This document shows, piece by piece, positions 25,160-34,283 of a stretch of 64,000 nt of DNA; positions within the stretch are counted from its first letter, which is position 1; the number at the start of each line of letters is the position of its first letter. A model generated the notes under the pieces. It was not told the origin of the DNA. It saw only the letters and a list, made by a program, of their open reading frames with translations, and did not search any database. Origin of the DNA: Azorhizobium caulinodans ORS 571 (lineage in GTDB: Bacteria; Pseudomonadota; Alphaproteobacteria; Rhizobiales; Xanthobacteraceae); assembly GCF_000010525.1 (NCBI RefSeq), contig NC_009937.1, forward strand, positions 248,001 to 312,000, in the 5' to 3' direction. A program made the position numbers and the translations under genes.

Positions 25160-28100
25160 ATGGATGACGTCACCAAGCTTGCCGTGCTGCCGCCGTCCAT
25201 CAGGGCGCGGGGCGTCACGGCCGTGCTCGGCCCCACCAACACCGGCAAGACCCACCTCGCCATCGAGCGCATGCTGGGACACGAGAGCGGCCTCATCGGC
25301 CTGCCGCTCCGGCTGCTGGCGCGCGAGGTCTATCAGCGGGTGGTGGAGCGGGTGGGCGCCAAAAACGTGGCGCTCATCACCGGTGAAGAGAAGATCAAGC
25401 CGAAGAACCCGCGCTACTGGGTGGCCACCGTCGAGGCCATGCCGCGCGACGTGGATGTGGCCTTCGTAGCCATCGACGAGGTGCAGCTCGCCACCGATCT
25501 CGATCGCGGCCATGTCTTCACCAACCGGCTGCTGAACCGGCGCGGCCGCTTCGAGACCATGCTGCTGGGCTCGGCCACCATGCGGCCGCTGATCCAGAAG
25601 CTCATGCCCGGCGTCACCATGGTGGAGCGGCCCCGCCTCTCGACCCTGATGTTTGCCGGCGAGAAGAAGATTTCCCGCCTGCCGCGCCGCTCGGCCATCG
25701 TCGCCTTCTCGGCGGAGGAGGTCTATTCCATCGCCGAATTCATCCGCCGCCAGCGGGGCGGGGCGGCGGTGGTGATGGGGGCGCTCTCGCCCCGCACCCG
25801 CAATGCGCAGGTGGAGCTCTACCAGAACGGCGATGTGGATTATCTCATCGCCACCGACGCCATCGGCATGGGCCTCAATCTCGACGTGGACCATGTGGCC
25901 TTCGCCTCGGACCGGAAGTTCGACGGCTGGCAGTTCCGCCGCCTCAACCCCATGGAGATGGCGCAGATCGCGGGCCGCGCCGGCCGGGCCATGCGCGATG
26001 GCACCTTCGGCACCACGGGCCGCTGCCCGCCCCTCGACCAGGAATTGGTGGAGCGGCTGGAGGCTCACGATTTCGAGAACGCACGGGTGTTGCAGTGGCG
26101 CAACGCCGTGCCGGACTACCGGACCATCCGCACGCTGACGGACAGCCTCGCGCTCCCGCCGCGGGAGGAGGGGCTGACCCGCGCACCCACCGGCGACGAC
26201 GTGCAGGTGCTGGAAATCATGAGCCGCGACGCGGACGTGACGGCCCGCGTGACCTCACCTGCGGTGGTGGAGCGGCTGTGGGACGTCTGCCAGGTGCCCG
26301 ATTATCGGAAAGTTTCCCCAGGCGCCCATGCGGAGCTGATTTCCACGCTTTTTCAGTATGTCGGGACCGGTGGTCGCATCCCCGACGACTGGTTCGCGCG
26401 TCAAATCGCCTTGACCGATCGCGCGGAAGGAGACATCGACACGCTGTCGAGCCGGATCGCGCAGGTGAGAACCCTCACCTTCGTAGCCAACCGGCCCGAT
26501 TGGCTAGGGGACCCGGAGCACTGGCAAGGCGTCACAAGAGGGGTCGAAGACAAGCTGTCCGACGCGCTTCACGAACGATTGGCACAACGTTTCGTGGACC
26601 GCCGGACCAGCATGCTCATGCGACGCCTGCGAGAGAACACGATGCTCGAGACTGAGATCAGCAAGACCGGCGATGTTACCGTGGAAGGCCATGTGATCGG
26701 CCATCTCCAGGGATTCCAGTTCGCACCAGACCCCACCGCCGGCGGGGAAGAGGCCAAGGCCCTGCGCGCCGCCGCGCAGAAGGCACTGGCCGGGGAGATC
26801 GAGACCCGCGCCAACCGCCTGTCGCAGGCGGTGGACGAGGCGTTCGTGCTCAGCCATGACGGCACCGTCCGCTGGACGGGTGAGCCGGTGGCCAAGCTCA
26901 TCCCCGGCGACGAGGTGCTGAAGCCCCGCTTCAAGATCATCGCCGACGAGCATCTGACCGGCCCCGCTCGCGATCAGGTGGAGGCGCGCCTCACGCTGTG
27001 GGTGAACGCCCACATCGAGAAGCTGCTCGGCTCCCTGAACAAGCTCGCCACCGCCGAGGACATCACCGGCATCGCCCGCGGCATCGCCTTCCAGATCGTC
27101 GAGTCCCTCGGCGTGCTGGAGCGCACCAAGGTGGCCGAGGAGATGAAGACCCTCGACCAGACCGCCCGCGCCACGCTGCGCGGCTATGGCGTGCGGTTCG
27201 GTGCCCATCACATCTATCTGCCCGCGCTCCTGAAGCCGGCCCCGCGCACGCTGGCGGCGCAGCTCTATGCGCTGAAGCATGGCGGCCTGCAGCAGAAGGG
27301 CCTCGACGAGCTGCCGCATCTGGCGGCGAGCGGGCGCACCTCCATTCCCGTGGATCACGAGATCCAGAAGGGCCTCTACCGGGCCGTCGGCTTCCGCGTC
27401 TGCGGCGAGCGGGCGGTGCGCGTGGACATTCTGGAGCGTCTCGCCGACCTCATCCGCCCGGCGCTGGCCTGGCGGCCGAACTCCCCCGGCCCCAAGCCGC
27501 CGGGTGCCGTGGACGGTCGCGGCTTCACCGTGACGGTGGGCATGACTTCGCTCGCCGGCTGCTCTGGCGAGGACTTCGCCTCGATCCTGAAGTCGCTCGG
27601 CTATCGCATGGAGCGCCGTGCGGCCCCGCCGCCGGAGGCCGATACCGCCGCCGTGACCGAGGCTGCGCCCGCGCCGGAAGCGGCCGAGCCGCTGACGCCG
27701 GCGCCGGAAGGCGCCATCGAGGCGGACCTGCTGTTCGAGGCCTCCGAGGCTCCGGCTCCGGTTGAGGCGCATGAAGATGCGTCCCATGAGGACGCCCCGC
27801 ACGAGGAGCACGACGCGCTGGTGGAAGAGGTGGCGGAAGCCGCCGAGACCGAGGCGGTGATCGCGGAGAGCGCCGATCCCACCGCTGCCGAGAGCGCAGA
27901 GGAAGTCGGCGCCGTGGAAGCCCCCGCCGCCGGTGACGCGACCCCCGCCGAGGCGGCGGAAGCCGTGGCCGGCGAGGCGAATCCCGAAGAGCCGGCCCTC
28001 ATCGAGGTGTGGCGTCCGGGCCGTCCGCCGGGTGCGCCGCGCCGCGAAGGCGCGCCGGGCCAGAAGCGCGAGGGTCGCGGGGACAATCGTGGCGGCGAAC

Positions 28101-28420
28101 GCCGCGACGGTCGCCCCGGTGGCCAGCGCCGCAACGGGCCTCCCGGCGATCGCCCCGGCCAGGGCCACCGTCCGCCGCGTCCGGAAGGCGAGGGCGAGGC
28201 GGCGGCGCAGGGCGAGCGGCAGGGCAACCGCCCGCCGCGCAGCGAGCGCTTCCGCGTGCCGCAGGGCGATGCGCCCCGCGGGCCGCGTCCCGAACGCCAT
28301 GGCGGCGGTGCCCCGCAGCAGCAGGATCGCCGCCGCGAGAAGCAGGCCGATCCGGACAGCCCGTTCGCTGCCCTCGCCGCCCTGAAGGCGCGGCTGGAGG
28401 CGGAGAAGAAGGGCAAGTGA
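25160..28420 (+). CDS. Suv3-like DEAD/DEAH-box RNA helicase with disordered C-terminal tail
   Basis: A 1,086-residue superfamily 2 helicase. Walker A GPTNTGKTH is at residues 24-32, followed by the Walker B-type AIDEVQLATD, GSATM (motif III) and IAGRAGRAMRDG (motif VI). It resembles mitochondrial Suv3 through the SUV3_C region. After about residue 830 comes an acidic Ala/Glu-rich segment, then from ~950 an Arg/Gly/Pro-rich tail (GRGDNRGGERRDGRPGGQRR), typical of RNA-binding disordered regions. A role in RNA turnover is likely. The start at 25160 begins the conserved domain; the frame is open further upstream but lacks a ribosome-binding site. The following S4 protein and fdxA keep the usual alphaproteobacterial order. 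Confidence 0.92.
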   Translation: MDDVTKLAVLPPSIRARGVTAVLGPTNTGKTHLAIERMLGHESGLIGLPLRLLAREVYQRVVERVGAKNVALITGEEKIKPKNPRYWVATVEAMPRDVDVAFVAIDEVQLATDLDRGHVFTNRLLNRRGRFETMLLGSATMRPLIQKLMPGVTMVERPRLSTLMFAGEKKISRLPRRSAIVAFSAEEVYSIAEFIRRQRGGAAVVMGALSPRTRNAQVELYQNGDVDYLIATDAIGMGLNLDVDHVAFASDRKFDGWQFRRLNPMEMAQIAGRAGRAMRDGTFGTTGRCPPLDQELVERLEAHDFENARVLQWRNAVPDYRTIRTLTDSLALPPREEGLTRAPTGDDVQVLEIMSRDADVTARVTSPAVVERLWDVCQVPDYRKVSPGAHAELISTLFQYVGTGGRIPDDWFARQIALTDRAEGDIDTLSSRIAQVRTLTFVANRPDWLGDPEHWQGVTRGVEDKLSDALHERLAQRFVDRRTSMLMRRLRENTMLETEISKTGDVTVEGHVIGHLQGFQFAPDPTAGGEEAKALRAAAQKALAGEIETRANRLSQAVDEAFVLSHDGTVRWTGEPVAKLIPGDEVLKPRFKIIADEHLTGPARDQVEARLTLWVNAHIEKLLGSLNKLATAEDITGIARGIAFQIVESLGVLERTKVAEEMKTLDQTARATLRGYGVRFGAHHIYLPALLKPAPRTLAAQLYALKHGGLQQKGLDELPHLAASGRTSIPVDHEIQKGLYRAVGFRVCGERAVRVDILERLADLIRPALAWRPNSPGPKPPGAVDGRGFTVTVGMTSLAGCSGEDFASILKSLGYRMERRAAPPPEADTAAVTEAAPAPEAAEPLTPAPEGAIEADLLFEASEAPAPVEAHEDASHEDAPHEEHDALVEEVAEAAETEAVIAESADPTAAESAEEVGAVEAPAAGDATPAEAAEAVAGEANPEEPALIEVWRPGRPPGAPRREGAPGQKREGRGDNRGGERRDGRPGGQRRNGPPGDRPGQGHRPPRPEGEGEAAAQGERQGNRPPRSERFRVPQGDAPRGPRPERHGGGAPQQQDRRREKQADPDSPFAALAALKARLEAEKKGK

Positions 28421-28447
28421 GGCACCCGCGCCTGAGGCTCGCGTCCC

Positions 28448-28729
28448 TTGGCCGCTGACGAGGATCGTCAGCGGCTGGACCGCTGGCTCTGGCACGCGCG
28501 GGTGGTGCGCACCCGCGCGGCGGCTGCTGACCTCGTGCGTTCGGGCCATGTGCGGCTCGACGGTCAGCGGGTTACGGGCGCGGCACATCCGGTGAAACTC
28601 GGACAGGTGCTCACCGTTTCGCTCAATGCAGGGGTGCGCGTGCTGCGGGTGCGCGGCTTTGCGGAGCGGCGGGGAGATGCTACATCCGTCGCCGACTTAT
28701 TGGATGATATCACAGACGAAAGTCGGTAA
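28448..28729 (+). CDS. RNA-binding S4 domain protein (Hsp15-like)
   Basis: A 93-residue S4 domain protein: QRLDRWLWHARVVRTRAAAADL, then VRSGHVRLDGQRVTGAAHPVKLGQVLTV. Hsp15 homologues bind free 50S subunits carrying nascent chains and help recycle them. The start is TTG at 28448 with GAGG about 11 bases upstream; no ATG lies before the domain. It follows the helicase by 27 bases and is probably in the same transcript. Confidence 0.88.
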   Translation: MAADEDRQRLDRWLWHARVVRTRAAAADLVRSGHVRLDGQRVTGAAHPVKLGQVLTVSLNAGVRVLRVRGFAERRGDATSVADLLDDITDESR

Positions 28730-28806
28730 ATAGCGCGTGCAGCCCCGCGGAAGCTCTTGCGCCCTCCGGGCTCATGTTCTAGTGCGGCGCGCGAAAGGGA
28801 TCTGTC

Positions 28807-29142
28807 ATGGCCTATGTCGTCACCGAGAACTGCATCCTCTGCAAGTACACGGACTGCGTTGCGGTGTGCCCCGTGGACTGTTTCTACGAGGGTGAGAACA
28901 TGCTCGTCATCCATCCCGACGAGTGCATCGACTGCGGCGTGTGCGAGCCCGAATGCCCGGCGGAAGCCATCAAGCCCGACACCGAGCCGGGCCTTGAGAA
29001 GTGGCTCTCGCTGAACGCCGAATATGCCAAGACGTGGCCGAACATCACCCTGAAGCGCGACGCCCTGCCGGACGCCAAGGAGTGGGATGGCAAGCCCGGC
29101 AAGGAAGACAAGTTCTCCGCCGAGCCCGGCACCGGCGACTGA
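28807..29142 (+). CDS. fdxA: Seven-iron ferredoxin FdxA
   Basis: A 111-residue ferredoxin carrying one 3Fe-4S and one 4Fe-4S cluster. Cys9, Cys17 and Cys21 plus Cys50 fit the 3Fe-4S site; Cys25, Cys40, Cys43 and Cys46 fit the 4Fe-4S site, as in Azotobacter ferredoxin I. An extra Cys12 is also present. The long C-terminal extension ([15 protein letters not shown]) is typical. It is an electron carrier whose partner is not evident here. A good terminator follows. Confidence 0.95.
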   Translation: MAYVVTENCILCKYTDCVAVCPVDCFYEGENMLVIHPDECIDCGVCEPECPAEAIKPDTEPGLEKWLSLNAEYAKTWPNITLKRDALPDAKEWDGKPGKEDKFSAEPGTGD

Positions 29143-29166
29143 TCCGCCGTTTGATGTGCAGATGAG

Positions 29167-29199
29167 ACGGCCTGGACGCCCTCCGGGCCGTTTGTCTTT
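29167..29199 (+). terminator. Rho-independent terminator of fdxA
   Basis: Ten-base arms 29167-29176 and 29182-29191 (one G-T pair), a 5-base loop, then a T-rich tail TTGTCTTTT. Confidence 0.75.
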
Positions 29200-29209
29200 T
29201 CCGCGCCGG

Positions 29210-29617
29210 TCAGGGCGCGGTGGCGAGCATCTGGTATTGCGAGAGCAGGAGATTGCCCCTCGCATCCAGATAGGCCCGCCCGTAGGTTGCCGCACGCAAC
29301 GCGCCCACGTCCGCATAAATGGTCCCGCCGAGCGGCGGCTGGGCGCCGGGCTTGCGACAGGGCACGCCCACCGTGACGGCGGCTCCCGGCGCATAGAGCT
29401 TGCCGCGCTCCACCTTGCGCACGTGGCCGGACACCGCGCAGGTGCCGAACGGTTCGGCGGGCTCGGCGACGGCGGCCACCTCCAGCACGATGATGTTGGC
29501 CGCCTGCCGGCGGGCCTGATCGTAATATTTCGGCGGCAACAGCGCCTGGGCAGGCGTGACCAGACCGGCCACCACCACCGCGCTCACCATTCCGGCGAGA
29601 CTGAACGTCCGGCTCAT
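29210..29617 (-). CDS. Secreted hypothetical protein, paralogue of the one at 45290-45700
   Basis: A 135-residue protein with a signal peptide (residues 1-25, ending AQA). The mature domain reads IIVLEVAAVAEP, CAVSGHVRKVERGKLY, VTVGVPCRKPGA, then YGRAYLDARGNLLLSQYQML. Two Cys positions (60 and 87) are shared with a second protein in this window, so the pair defines a small periplasmic family with a probable disulfide and beta-rich fold. The function is unknown. It is monocistronic and divergent from the siroheme synthase gene. Confidence 0.75.
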   Translation of the reverse strand: MSRTFSLAGMVSAVVVAGLVTPAQALLPPKYYDQARRQAANIIVLEVAAVAEPAEPFGTCAVSGHVRKVERGKLYAPGAAVTVGVPCRKPGAQPPLGGTIYADVGALRAATYGRAYLDARGNLLLSQYQMLATAP

Positions 29618-29894
29618 GCGGCATCCCCCTTTATCGCTCCCATTCAAGAGCGTGAGCGTGGCGGCGCAAGGGCAGGGGCGGAGGCAAATCGGCGCGCCGG
29701 ACATTGTCCATCTTGATGGTGTGATTTCATCAAAAGGCGGATCATTTCCGTTGAATGGGGCGCGATGCTGCGGCATATGACGCGCTCGGCCGCGTGACGT
29801 GTCCTCCCCCGGCGTCGATGCAACTCTTGGCAAGAGGAGCGTGGGGGAAGACAATTTGAGATCGCGCGGTGCCGACCGAGGAGATGCCGACCCC

Positions 29895-31394
29895 ATGAGC
29901 GCCGAACGCACGCCTTCCGAGACCGGCCGCGCCCCTCGCCAGCGCGAGGGCGGGCGCATGGAGAAACTGGCGCGCCTGCCGGTCTTCTTCGCGCTTCAGG
30001 GGCGCCGGGTTCTGGTGGCGGGCGGGCGCGAGCCGGCGGTGTGGAAGGCCGAACTGCTCTCTGCCGCAGGTGCGCGGGTGGAGGTGATCGCCCCCGACGT
30101 TTGCGAGGAGATGTGGCACCTCGCCGCCGCCGCGCCGGGTGGTCCCATTGCCATTCACAAGCGCCGCTGGTCGCCGGACGATCTGCCTGGCGCCGCCATC
30201 GCCATTGCGGATGCGGAGGACGAAGCCGAGGCGGAAGCCTTCGCCGCCGCAGCCCGCGCCGTGGGCGTGCCGGTGAACGTGGTCGACAAGCCGGCCTTCT
30301 GCGATTTCGCCTTCGGCGCCATCGTCAACCGCTCGCCCCTCGTGGTGGGTATTTCCACCGATGGGGCGGCGCCCGTCTTCGGGCAGGCCATCCGCGCCAA
30401 GATCGAGGCGCTGCTGCCTCAAGGCTTCAAGGCCTGGGCGCAGGCGGCGCAGAGCTGGCGCAGTGCGGTCTCCGCCCTCGGCCTCAGCTTTCAGGGCCGC
30501 CGCCGCTTCTGGGAGAGCTTCGCCGCCCGTGCCATGGCCGAGCCCAACCGTCCGCCGGAGGATGCCGACCGCGACGCCCTGCTCGCCGTGGCCGAGGCGG
30601 GGCAGGCGCTGCCCGAGGTGGGCTCCGTGGTGCTCGTGGGCGCGGGCCCCGGCGATCCGGAGCTACTGACGCTCAAGGCCGTGCGCGCGCTCCAGAGCGC
30701 CGACGTGGTGCTCTACGACGATCTCGTCTCCGACGCGGTGCTCGATTTTGCCCGGCGCGAAGCCAAGAAGATGCTGGTGGGCAAGACCGGCTACGGCCCG
30801 TCCTGCAAGCAGGACGACATCAACGCCCTCATGGTGCAGCTCGCCCGAGAGGGCCGGCGCGTGGTGCGCCTCAAGGGCGGCGAGCCCATGATCTTCGGCC
30901 GCGCCGGCGAGGAGATTTCCGCCTGCCGCGCCGCCGGGGTGCGGGTGGAGGTGGTGCCCGGCATTTCCGCCCCGCAGGGGGCGGCGAGCCGGCTCGTGGC
31001 TTCCCTCACCCACCGCGACCATGCGCGGCGCCTGCAATTCGTCACCGCCCATGCCCGCGACGGCAAGCTGCCGCGCGACCTCGACTTCAAGGCCCTGTCC
31101 GACAAGGCGGCGACCACCGTCGTTTATATGCCCCGCCGGACCCTGCCCGATCTCGTGGCCGAGCTGGCCGCCGCCGGCGTCGATCTCGCGACCCCGGCGG
31201 TCGCGGTGTTCTCAGTGACGCGGGCGGACGAGCAGATGGTCTGGTCGCCGCTCGGCAGCCTTGTAACCGCCGTCGCCGCCGCCGTCGATGAAGGGGCGGC
31301 CGGCCCCTGCATCGTCCTCTATGGCCATGCCCTGTCCGCCGCCGAAGGGGCGGAGGCGCTGCTTGACCCCGCGCCCCGGACTGCCCAGATCTGA
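29895..31394 (+). CDS. cysG: Siroheme synthase (uroporphyrinogen-III C-methyltransferase / precorrin-2 dehydrogenase / ferrochelatase)
   Basis: A 499-residue multifunctional enzyme that converts uroporphyrinogen III to siroheme, the cofactor of sulfite and nitrite reductases. The N-terminal dehydrogenase/ferrochelatase module starts FFALQGRRVLVAGGREPAVWKAELL, and the central CysG dimerisation segment follows. The C-terminal SUMT module begins VGAGPGDPELLTLKA and carries YDDLVSD, RLKGGEPMIFGR and VVPGISA. GGAG about 10 bases before ATG 29895 supports this start; ATG 29958 is an alternative. No cys or nir reductase genes follow; a MoeB-like gene is next, 68 bases on. Confidence 0.93.
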   Translation: MSAERTPSETGRAPRQREGGRMEKLARLPVFFALQGRRVLVAGGREPAVWKAELLSAAGARVEVIAPDVCEEMWHLAAAAPGGPIAIHKRRWSPDDLPGAAIAIADAEDEAEAEAFAAAARAVGVPVNVVDKPAFCDFAFGAIVNRSPLVVGISTDGAAPVFGQAIRAKIEALLPQGFKAWAQAAQSWRSAVSALGLSFQGRRRFWESFAARAMAEPNRPPEDADRDALLAVAEAGQALPEVGSVVLVGAGPGDPELLTLKAVRALQSADVVLYDDLVSDAVLDFARREAKKMLVGKTGYGPSCKQDDINALMVQLAREGRRVVRLKGGEPMIFGRAGEEISACRAAGVRVEVVPGISAPQGAASRLVASLTHRDHARRLQFVTAHARDGKLPRDLDFKALSDKAATTVVYMPRRTLPDLVAELAAAGVDLATPAVAVFSVTRADEQMVWSPLGSLVTAVAAAVDEGAAGPCIVLYGHALSAAEGAEALLDPAPRTAQI

Positions 31395-31462
31395 GCGATC
31401 CCTCGCGCCCTCAGGGTCGCGCCTCTCAGAGCCTGAACCGTCAGGCCCCAGGACACCCTTTC

Positions 31463-32275
31463 ATGGCTTTTTCCGCCGACGAGATCGAACGCTACGCCCG
31501 CCACATCGTGCTGCATGACGTGGGCGGGCCGGGACAGCAGAAGCTGAAGGCCGCGAAAGTGCTGGTGGTCGGCGCCGGCGGGCTCGGCGCCCCGGCGCTG
31601 CTCTATCTGGCGGCGGCGGGCGTCGGCCGGCTGATCATCGTCGATGACGACGCCGTGTCGCTCTCCAATCTCCAGCGGCAGGTCATCCACCGCACCGCCG
31701 ACATCGGCCGCCCCAAGACCGATAGCGCCAAAGAGGCCGTCGAGGCCCTCAATCCGCATGTGGAGGTGGAGACGCACGCCGTGCGCCTGACGCCCGCCAA
31801 TGCGCTCGATCTCATCTCCCGCGCCGATGTGGTGCTGGACGGCTCCGACAATTTCGCCACCCGCTATCTGGTGTCGGATGCCTGCGTGCTGGCGAAGAAG
31901 ACGCTGGTGACGGCGGCGCTCGGCACCTTCGATGCGACGCTCACCACCATAAGCGCCCATGAGACGGGGCCGGATGGCACGCCGAACCCCACCTATCGCT
32001 GCCTGTTCCCCGAACCGCCCCCGCCCGGCACGGTAGCGCCCTGCGCGGAAGCGGGCGTGCTCGGCGCGCTCGCGGGCATCGCCGGCTCCATGGCGGCGCT
32101 GGAGGCCATCCGCGCCATTGTCGGCTTCGGCGAGGGGCTGGTGGGCAAGCTGCTGATGATGGACGCTCGGTCCATGCGCTTCGAGACGCTGAGCTACGGC
32201 TGGGACGAAGACAATCCGCTCACCGGCACGGGCGCCCGGATCACCGACCTCTCCGCACATGAAAAGGCCGCCTGA
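31463..32275 (+). CDS. moeB: HesA/MoeB/ThiF family adenylyltransferase (probable molybdopterin-synthase adenylyltransferase)
   Basis: A 270-residue E1-like enzyme. Nucleotide-binding VVGAGGLGAPALLYLAAAGV, the conserved DDDAVSLSNLQRQ with the catalytic Arg, and the GSDNFATRYLVSD segment are present. It would adenylate the C-terminal Gly of MoaD, or ThiS in some organisms. The zinc-binding Cys pairs of MoeB are only partly visible (one Cys in YRCLF, one in APCAE), so MoeB versus ThiF is not firm. Its stop codon lies inside a terminator hairpin. Confidence 0.88.
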   Translation: MAFSADEIERYARHIVLHDVGGPGQQKLKAAKVLVVGAGGLGAPALLYLAAAGVGRLIIVDDDAVSLSNLQRQVIHRTADIGRPKTDSAKEAVEALNPHVEVETHAVRLTPANALDLISRADVVLDGSDNFATRYLVSDACVLAKKTLVTAALGTFDATLTTISAHETGPDGTPNPTYRCLFPEPPPPGTVAPCAEAGVLGALAGIAGSMAALEAIRAIVGFGEGLVGKLLMMDARSMRFETLSYGWDEDNPLTGTGARITDLSAHEKAA

Positions 32276-32287
32276 ACGGCGGCCTTT
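32263..32287. terminator. Bidirectional terminator overlapping the moeB stop
   Basis: Perfect 10-base arms AAAGGCCGCC and GGCGGCCTTT around a 5-base loop containing the TGA stop of moeB. It serves both convergent genes; the A/T ends of the stem give a short U-tract on each strand. Confidence 0.75.
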
Positions 32288-32300
32288 CGGAATATCTGGA

Positions 32301-33302
32301 TCAGAGCATGGAGGGCAGGACGCGGTCCGGTGGACGGTGCCCGTCCATGAAGGTGCGGATGTTCACGATCACCTTCTCGCCCATGTCGATGCGGCCTTCG
32401 AGCGTCGCCGAGCCCATGTGCGGCATCAGGACCACCTTGCCCTGACGGGCGAGGCGCACGAGCTTCGGGTTCACCGCCGGCTCCTGCTCGAACACGTCGA
32501 GGCCCGCGCCGCCCAGCTCATCGGCTTCCAGCATGCGGGCGAGCGCATTCTCGTCGATGATCTCGCCGCGCGCCGTGTTCACCACATAGGCCTCGCGCTT
32601 CAGCAGCTTGAGGCGGCGGGCGGAGAGCAGGTGGAAGGTGGCCGGCGTGTGCGGGCAGTTGACCGACACGATGTCCATGCGGGCCAGCATCTGGTCGAGG
32701 CTGTCCCAGTAGGTCGCCTCCAGCGCATCCTCGATGGCGCCGGGCAGGCGGCGGCGGTTGTGATAGTGGATCTGGAGGCCGAACGCCTTGGCGCGGCGCG
32801 CCACCGCCTGGCCGATGCGGCCCATGCCGATGATGCCTAGGCGCTTGCCCCAGATGCGTCGGCCGAGCATCCAGGTGGGCGACCAGCCCGCCCAGTCGTC
32901 CTGATCGCCGGTCAGCACCTGCGCGCCTTCGGTGACGCGGCGGGGCAAGGCGAGGATCAGCGCCATGGTGAAGTCGGCGGTGTCCTCGGTGAGGACGCCG
33001 GGCGTGTTGGTAACGGTGATGCCGCGGGCGAGCGCGGTCGCCACGTCGATGTGGTCGACGCCGTTCGAGAAGCTGGCGATGAGGCGCAGGTTCTCGCCGG
33101 CCTGCGAGAGCACGGCCGTGTCGATGCGGTCGGTCAGGGTCGGGACGAGGACGTCGGCGCGCTTGACGGCTTCCACAAGGGCAGCCTGGTCCATCGGCAC
33201 GTCATCCACGTTCAATTCGGCGTCAAAAAGTTCGCGCATCCGGGTCTCGACGACATCCGGCAGCTTCCTTGTGACGACGACGAGCGGCTTGCGACGCGCC
33301 AT
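32301..33302 (-). CDS. D-isomer 2-hydroxyacid dehydrogenase (glyoxylate/hydroxypyruvate reductase type)
   Basis: A 333-residue NAD(P)-dependent dehydrogenase. Rossmann motif GIIGMGRIGQAVARRA, the catalytic Arg in VNTARGEIIDE, Glu in LDVFEQEP and His in VLMPHMGSAT are all visible, with FSNGVDHIDV in the substrate domain. It most resembles glyoxylate reductase/D-glycerate dehydrogenase (GyaR). The start at 33302 is spaced correctly from a GGGG ribosome-binding site; an in-frame ATG six bases upstream (33308) sits too close to it. Confidence 0.92.
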   Translation of the reverse strand: MARRKPLVVVTRKLPDVVETRMRELFDAELNVDDVPMDQAALVEAVKRADVLVPTLTDRIDTAVLSQAGENLRLIASFSNGVDHIDVATALARGITVTNTPGVLTEDTADFTMALILALPRRVTEGAQVLTGDQDDWAGWSPTWMLGRRIWGKRLGIIGMGRIGQAVARRAKAFGLQIHYHNRRRLPGAIEDALEATYWDSLDQMLARMDIVSVNCPHTPATFHLLSARRLKLLKREAYVVNTARGEIIDENALARMLEADELGGAGLDVFEQEPAVNPKLVRLARQGKVVLMPHMGSATLEGRIDMGEKVIVNIRTFMDGHRPPDRVLPSML

Positions 33303-33605
33303 TTCCATCCCCGTTCTGCGTTTCCCCAGCTTTCGTTCGGTCTAGCAGACAGGCGCGGAAAGACAAGGCGCCGTGCGCATCGCGGCCTTGACGGGCGGCG
33401 CCGTCCGGCGCACTTCACACCCGCAACGGCTCGCAAGTGCAGCAATGTCCGCGAGCCGGGGCGCAACGATCGGTCGCAAGTGCCGGCCCCCGGCACGCGG
33501 GGGGCTCCCCCGCTCCCATGATGCACCGGCGTTAGAGCCGCATTCATGGTTCTGGGGCATCTATCCAGTCCAGACCGGCTCAGACGTGCGAAAGGACGAG
33601 CAGAC
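33303..33605. other. Divergent intergenic region with tandem hairpins
   Basis: Two back-to-back 7-base hairpins occur at 33480-33496 and 33497-33513, each with a 3-base loop, about 90 bases ahead of the SH3 protein gene. No gene is supported in this stretch. Confidence 0.4.
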
Positions 33606-34145
33606 ATGCGGATCACGTGGCGGCATCTCTCCCAGGCGCGGCGGGCGCTCATGGCCCTGCTCATGGTGACGATGCTTCCGGGCATGGCGCTCGCGGCGGA
33701 TGACGACAAGGGGGCCGGCACCGGTCTGCCCGTGCCCCGCTTCGTCTCGCTGAAGGCGGACCGCGTGAACGTGCGCAACGGTCCGAACCGGGATCAGGAC
33801 GTGGCCTGGATTTTCACCCGCGCCGGCCTGCCGGTGGAGATCACCGCCGAGTTCGAGACCTGGCGGCGCATCCGCGACGCCGACGGTGCGGAAGGCTGGG
33901 TCTATCACTCCATGCTGTCAGGGCGGCGCACCGCCCTCGTCGCGCCCTGGAGCAAGGACACGACCATCACCCTGCGCGACAAGCCCGATGCCAATGCGCG
34001 GGCCGTGGCGCGGCTGGAGGCGAATGTGCTCGGCACCATCAAGTCCTGCGACGGCAAATGGTGCCGCATCCTCGGCGACGGCTTCGACGGCTATGTGGAG
34101 CAGAACAAGCTCTGGGGCGTCTATCCGAACGAGAAGGTGGACTGA
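33606..34145 (+). CDS. Secreted bacterial SH3-domain protein
   Basis: A 179-residue exported protein. Residues 1-31 form a signal peptide ending GMALA. The first SH3-like repeat (LKADRVNVRNGPNRDQDVAWIF and EGWVYHSMLSGRR) and a second (DTTITLRDKPDANARAVARL and DGYVEQNKLWGVYP) fit the SH3_3/SH3b group. Such proteins often bind peptidoglycan; the Cys pair in IKSCDGKWCRI could form a disulfide. ATG 33606 begins the signal peptide; the frame extends upstream without support. A long terminator follows. Confidence 0.9.
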   Translation: MRITWRHLSQARRALMALLMVTMLPGMALAADDDKGAGTGLPVPRFVSLKADRVNVRNGPNRDQDVAWIFTRAGLPVEITAEFETWRRIRDADGAEGWVYHSMLSGRRTALVAPWSKDTTITLRDKPDANARAVARLEANVLGTIKSCDGKWCRILGDGFDGYVEQNKLWGVYPNEKVD

Positions 34146-34194
34146 CGATCTCGGTGCCCTGAGACTGCCCCCGCGCCTCCGGTGAGGCAACGGA

Positions 34195-34238
34195 CATGAA
34201 AAAGGCCCGGCGCGCATGGCGACCGGGCCTTTTTCATG
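34195..34238. terminator. Strong bidirectional terminator
   Basis: Perfect 16-base arms (34195-34210, 34223-34238) with GAAAAAGGCCCGG at one end and its complement at the other, giving U-tracts on both strands. It lies between the convergent SH3 and MucR genes. Confidence 0.88.
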
Positions 34239-34283
34239 TGTCCTGCCGCTGCTGGCGCAAGCGCGCCGCTCAGGCCTTCTGGA

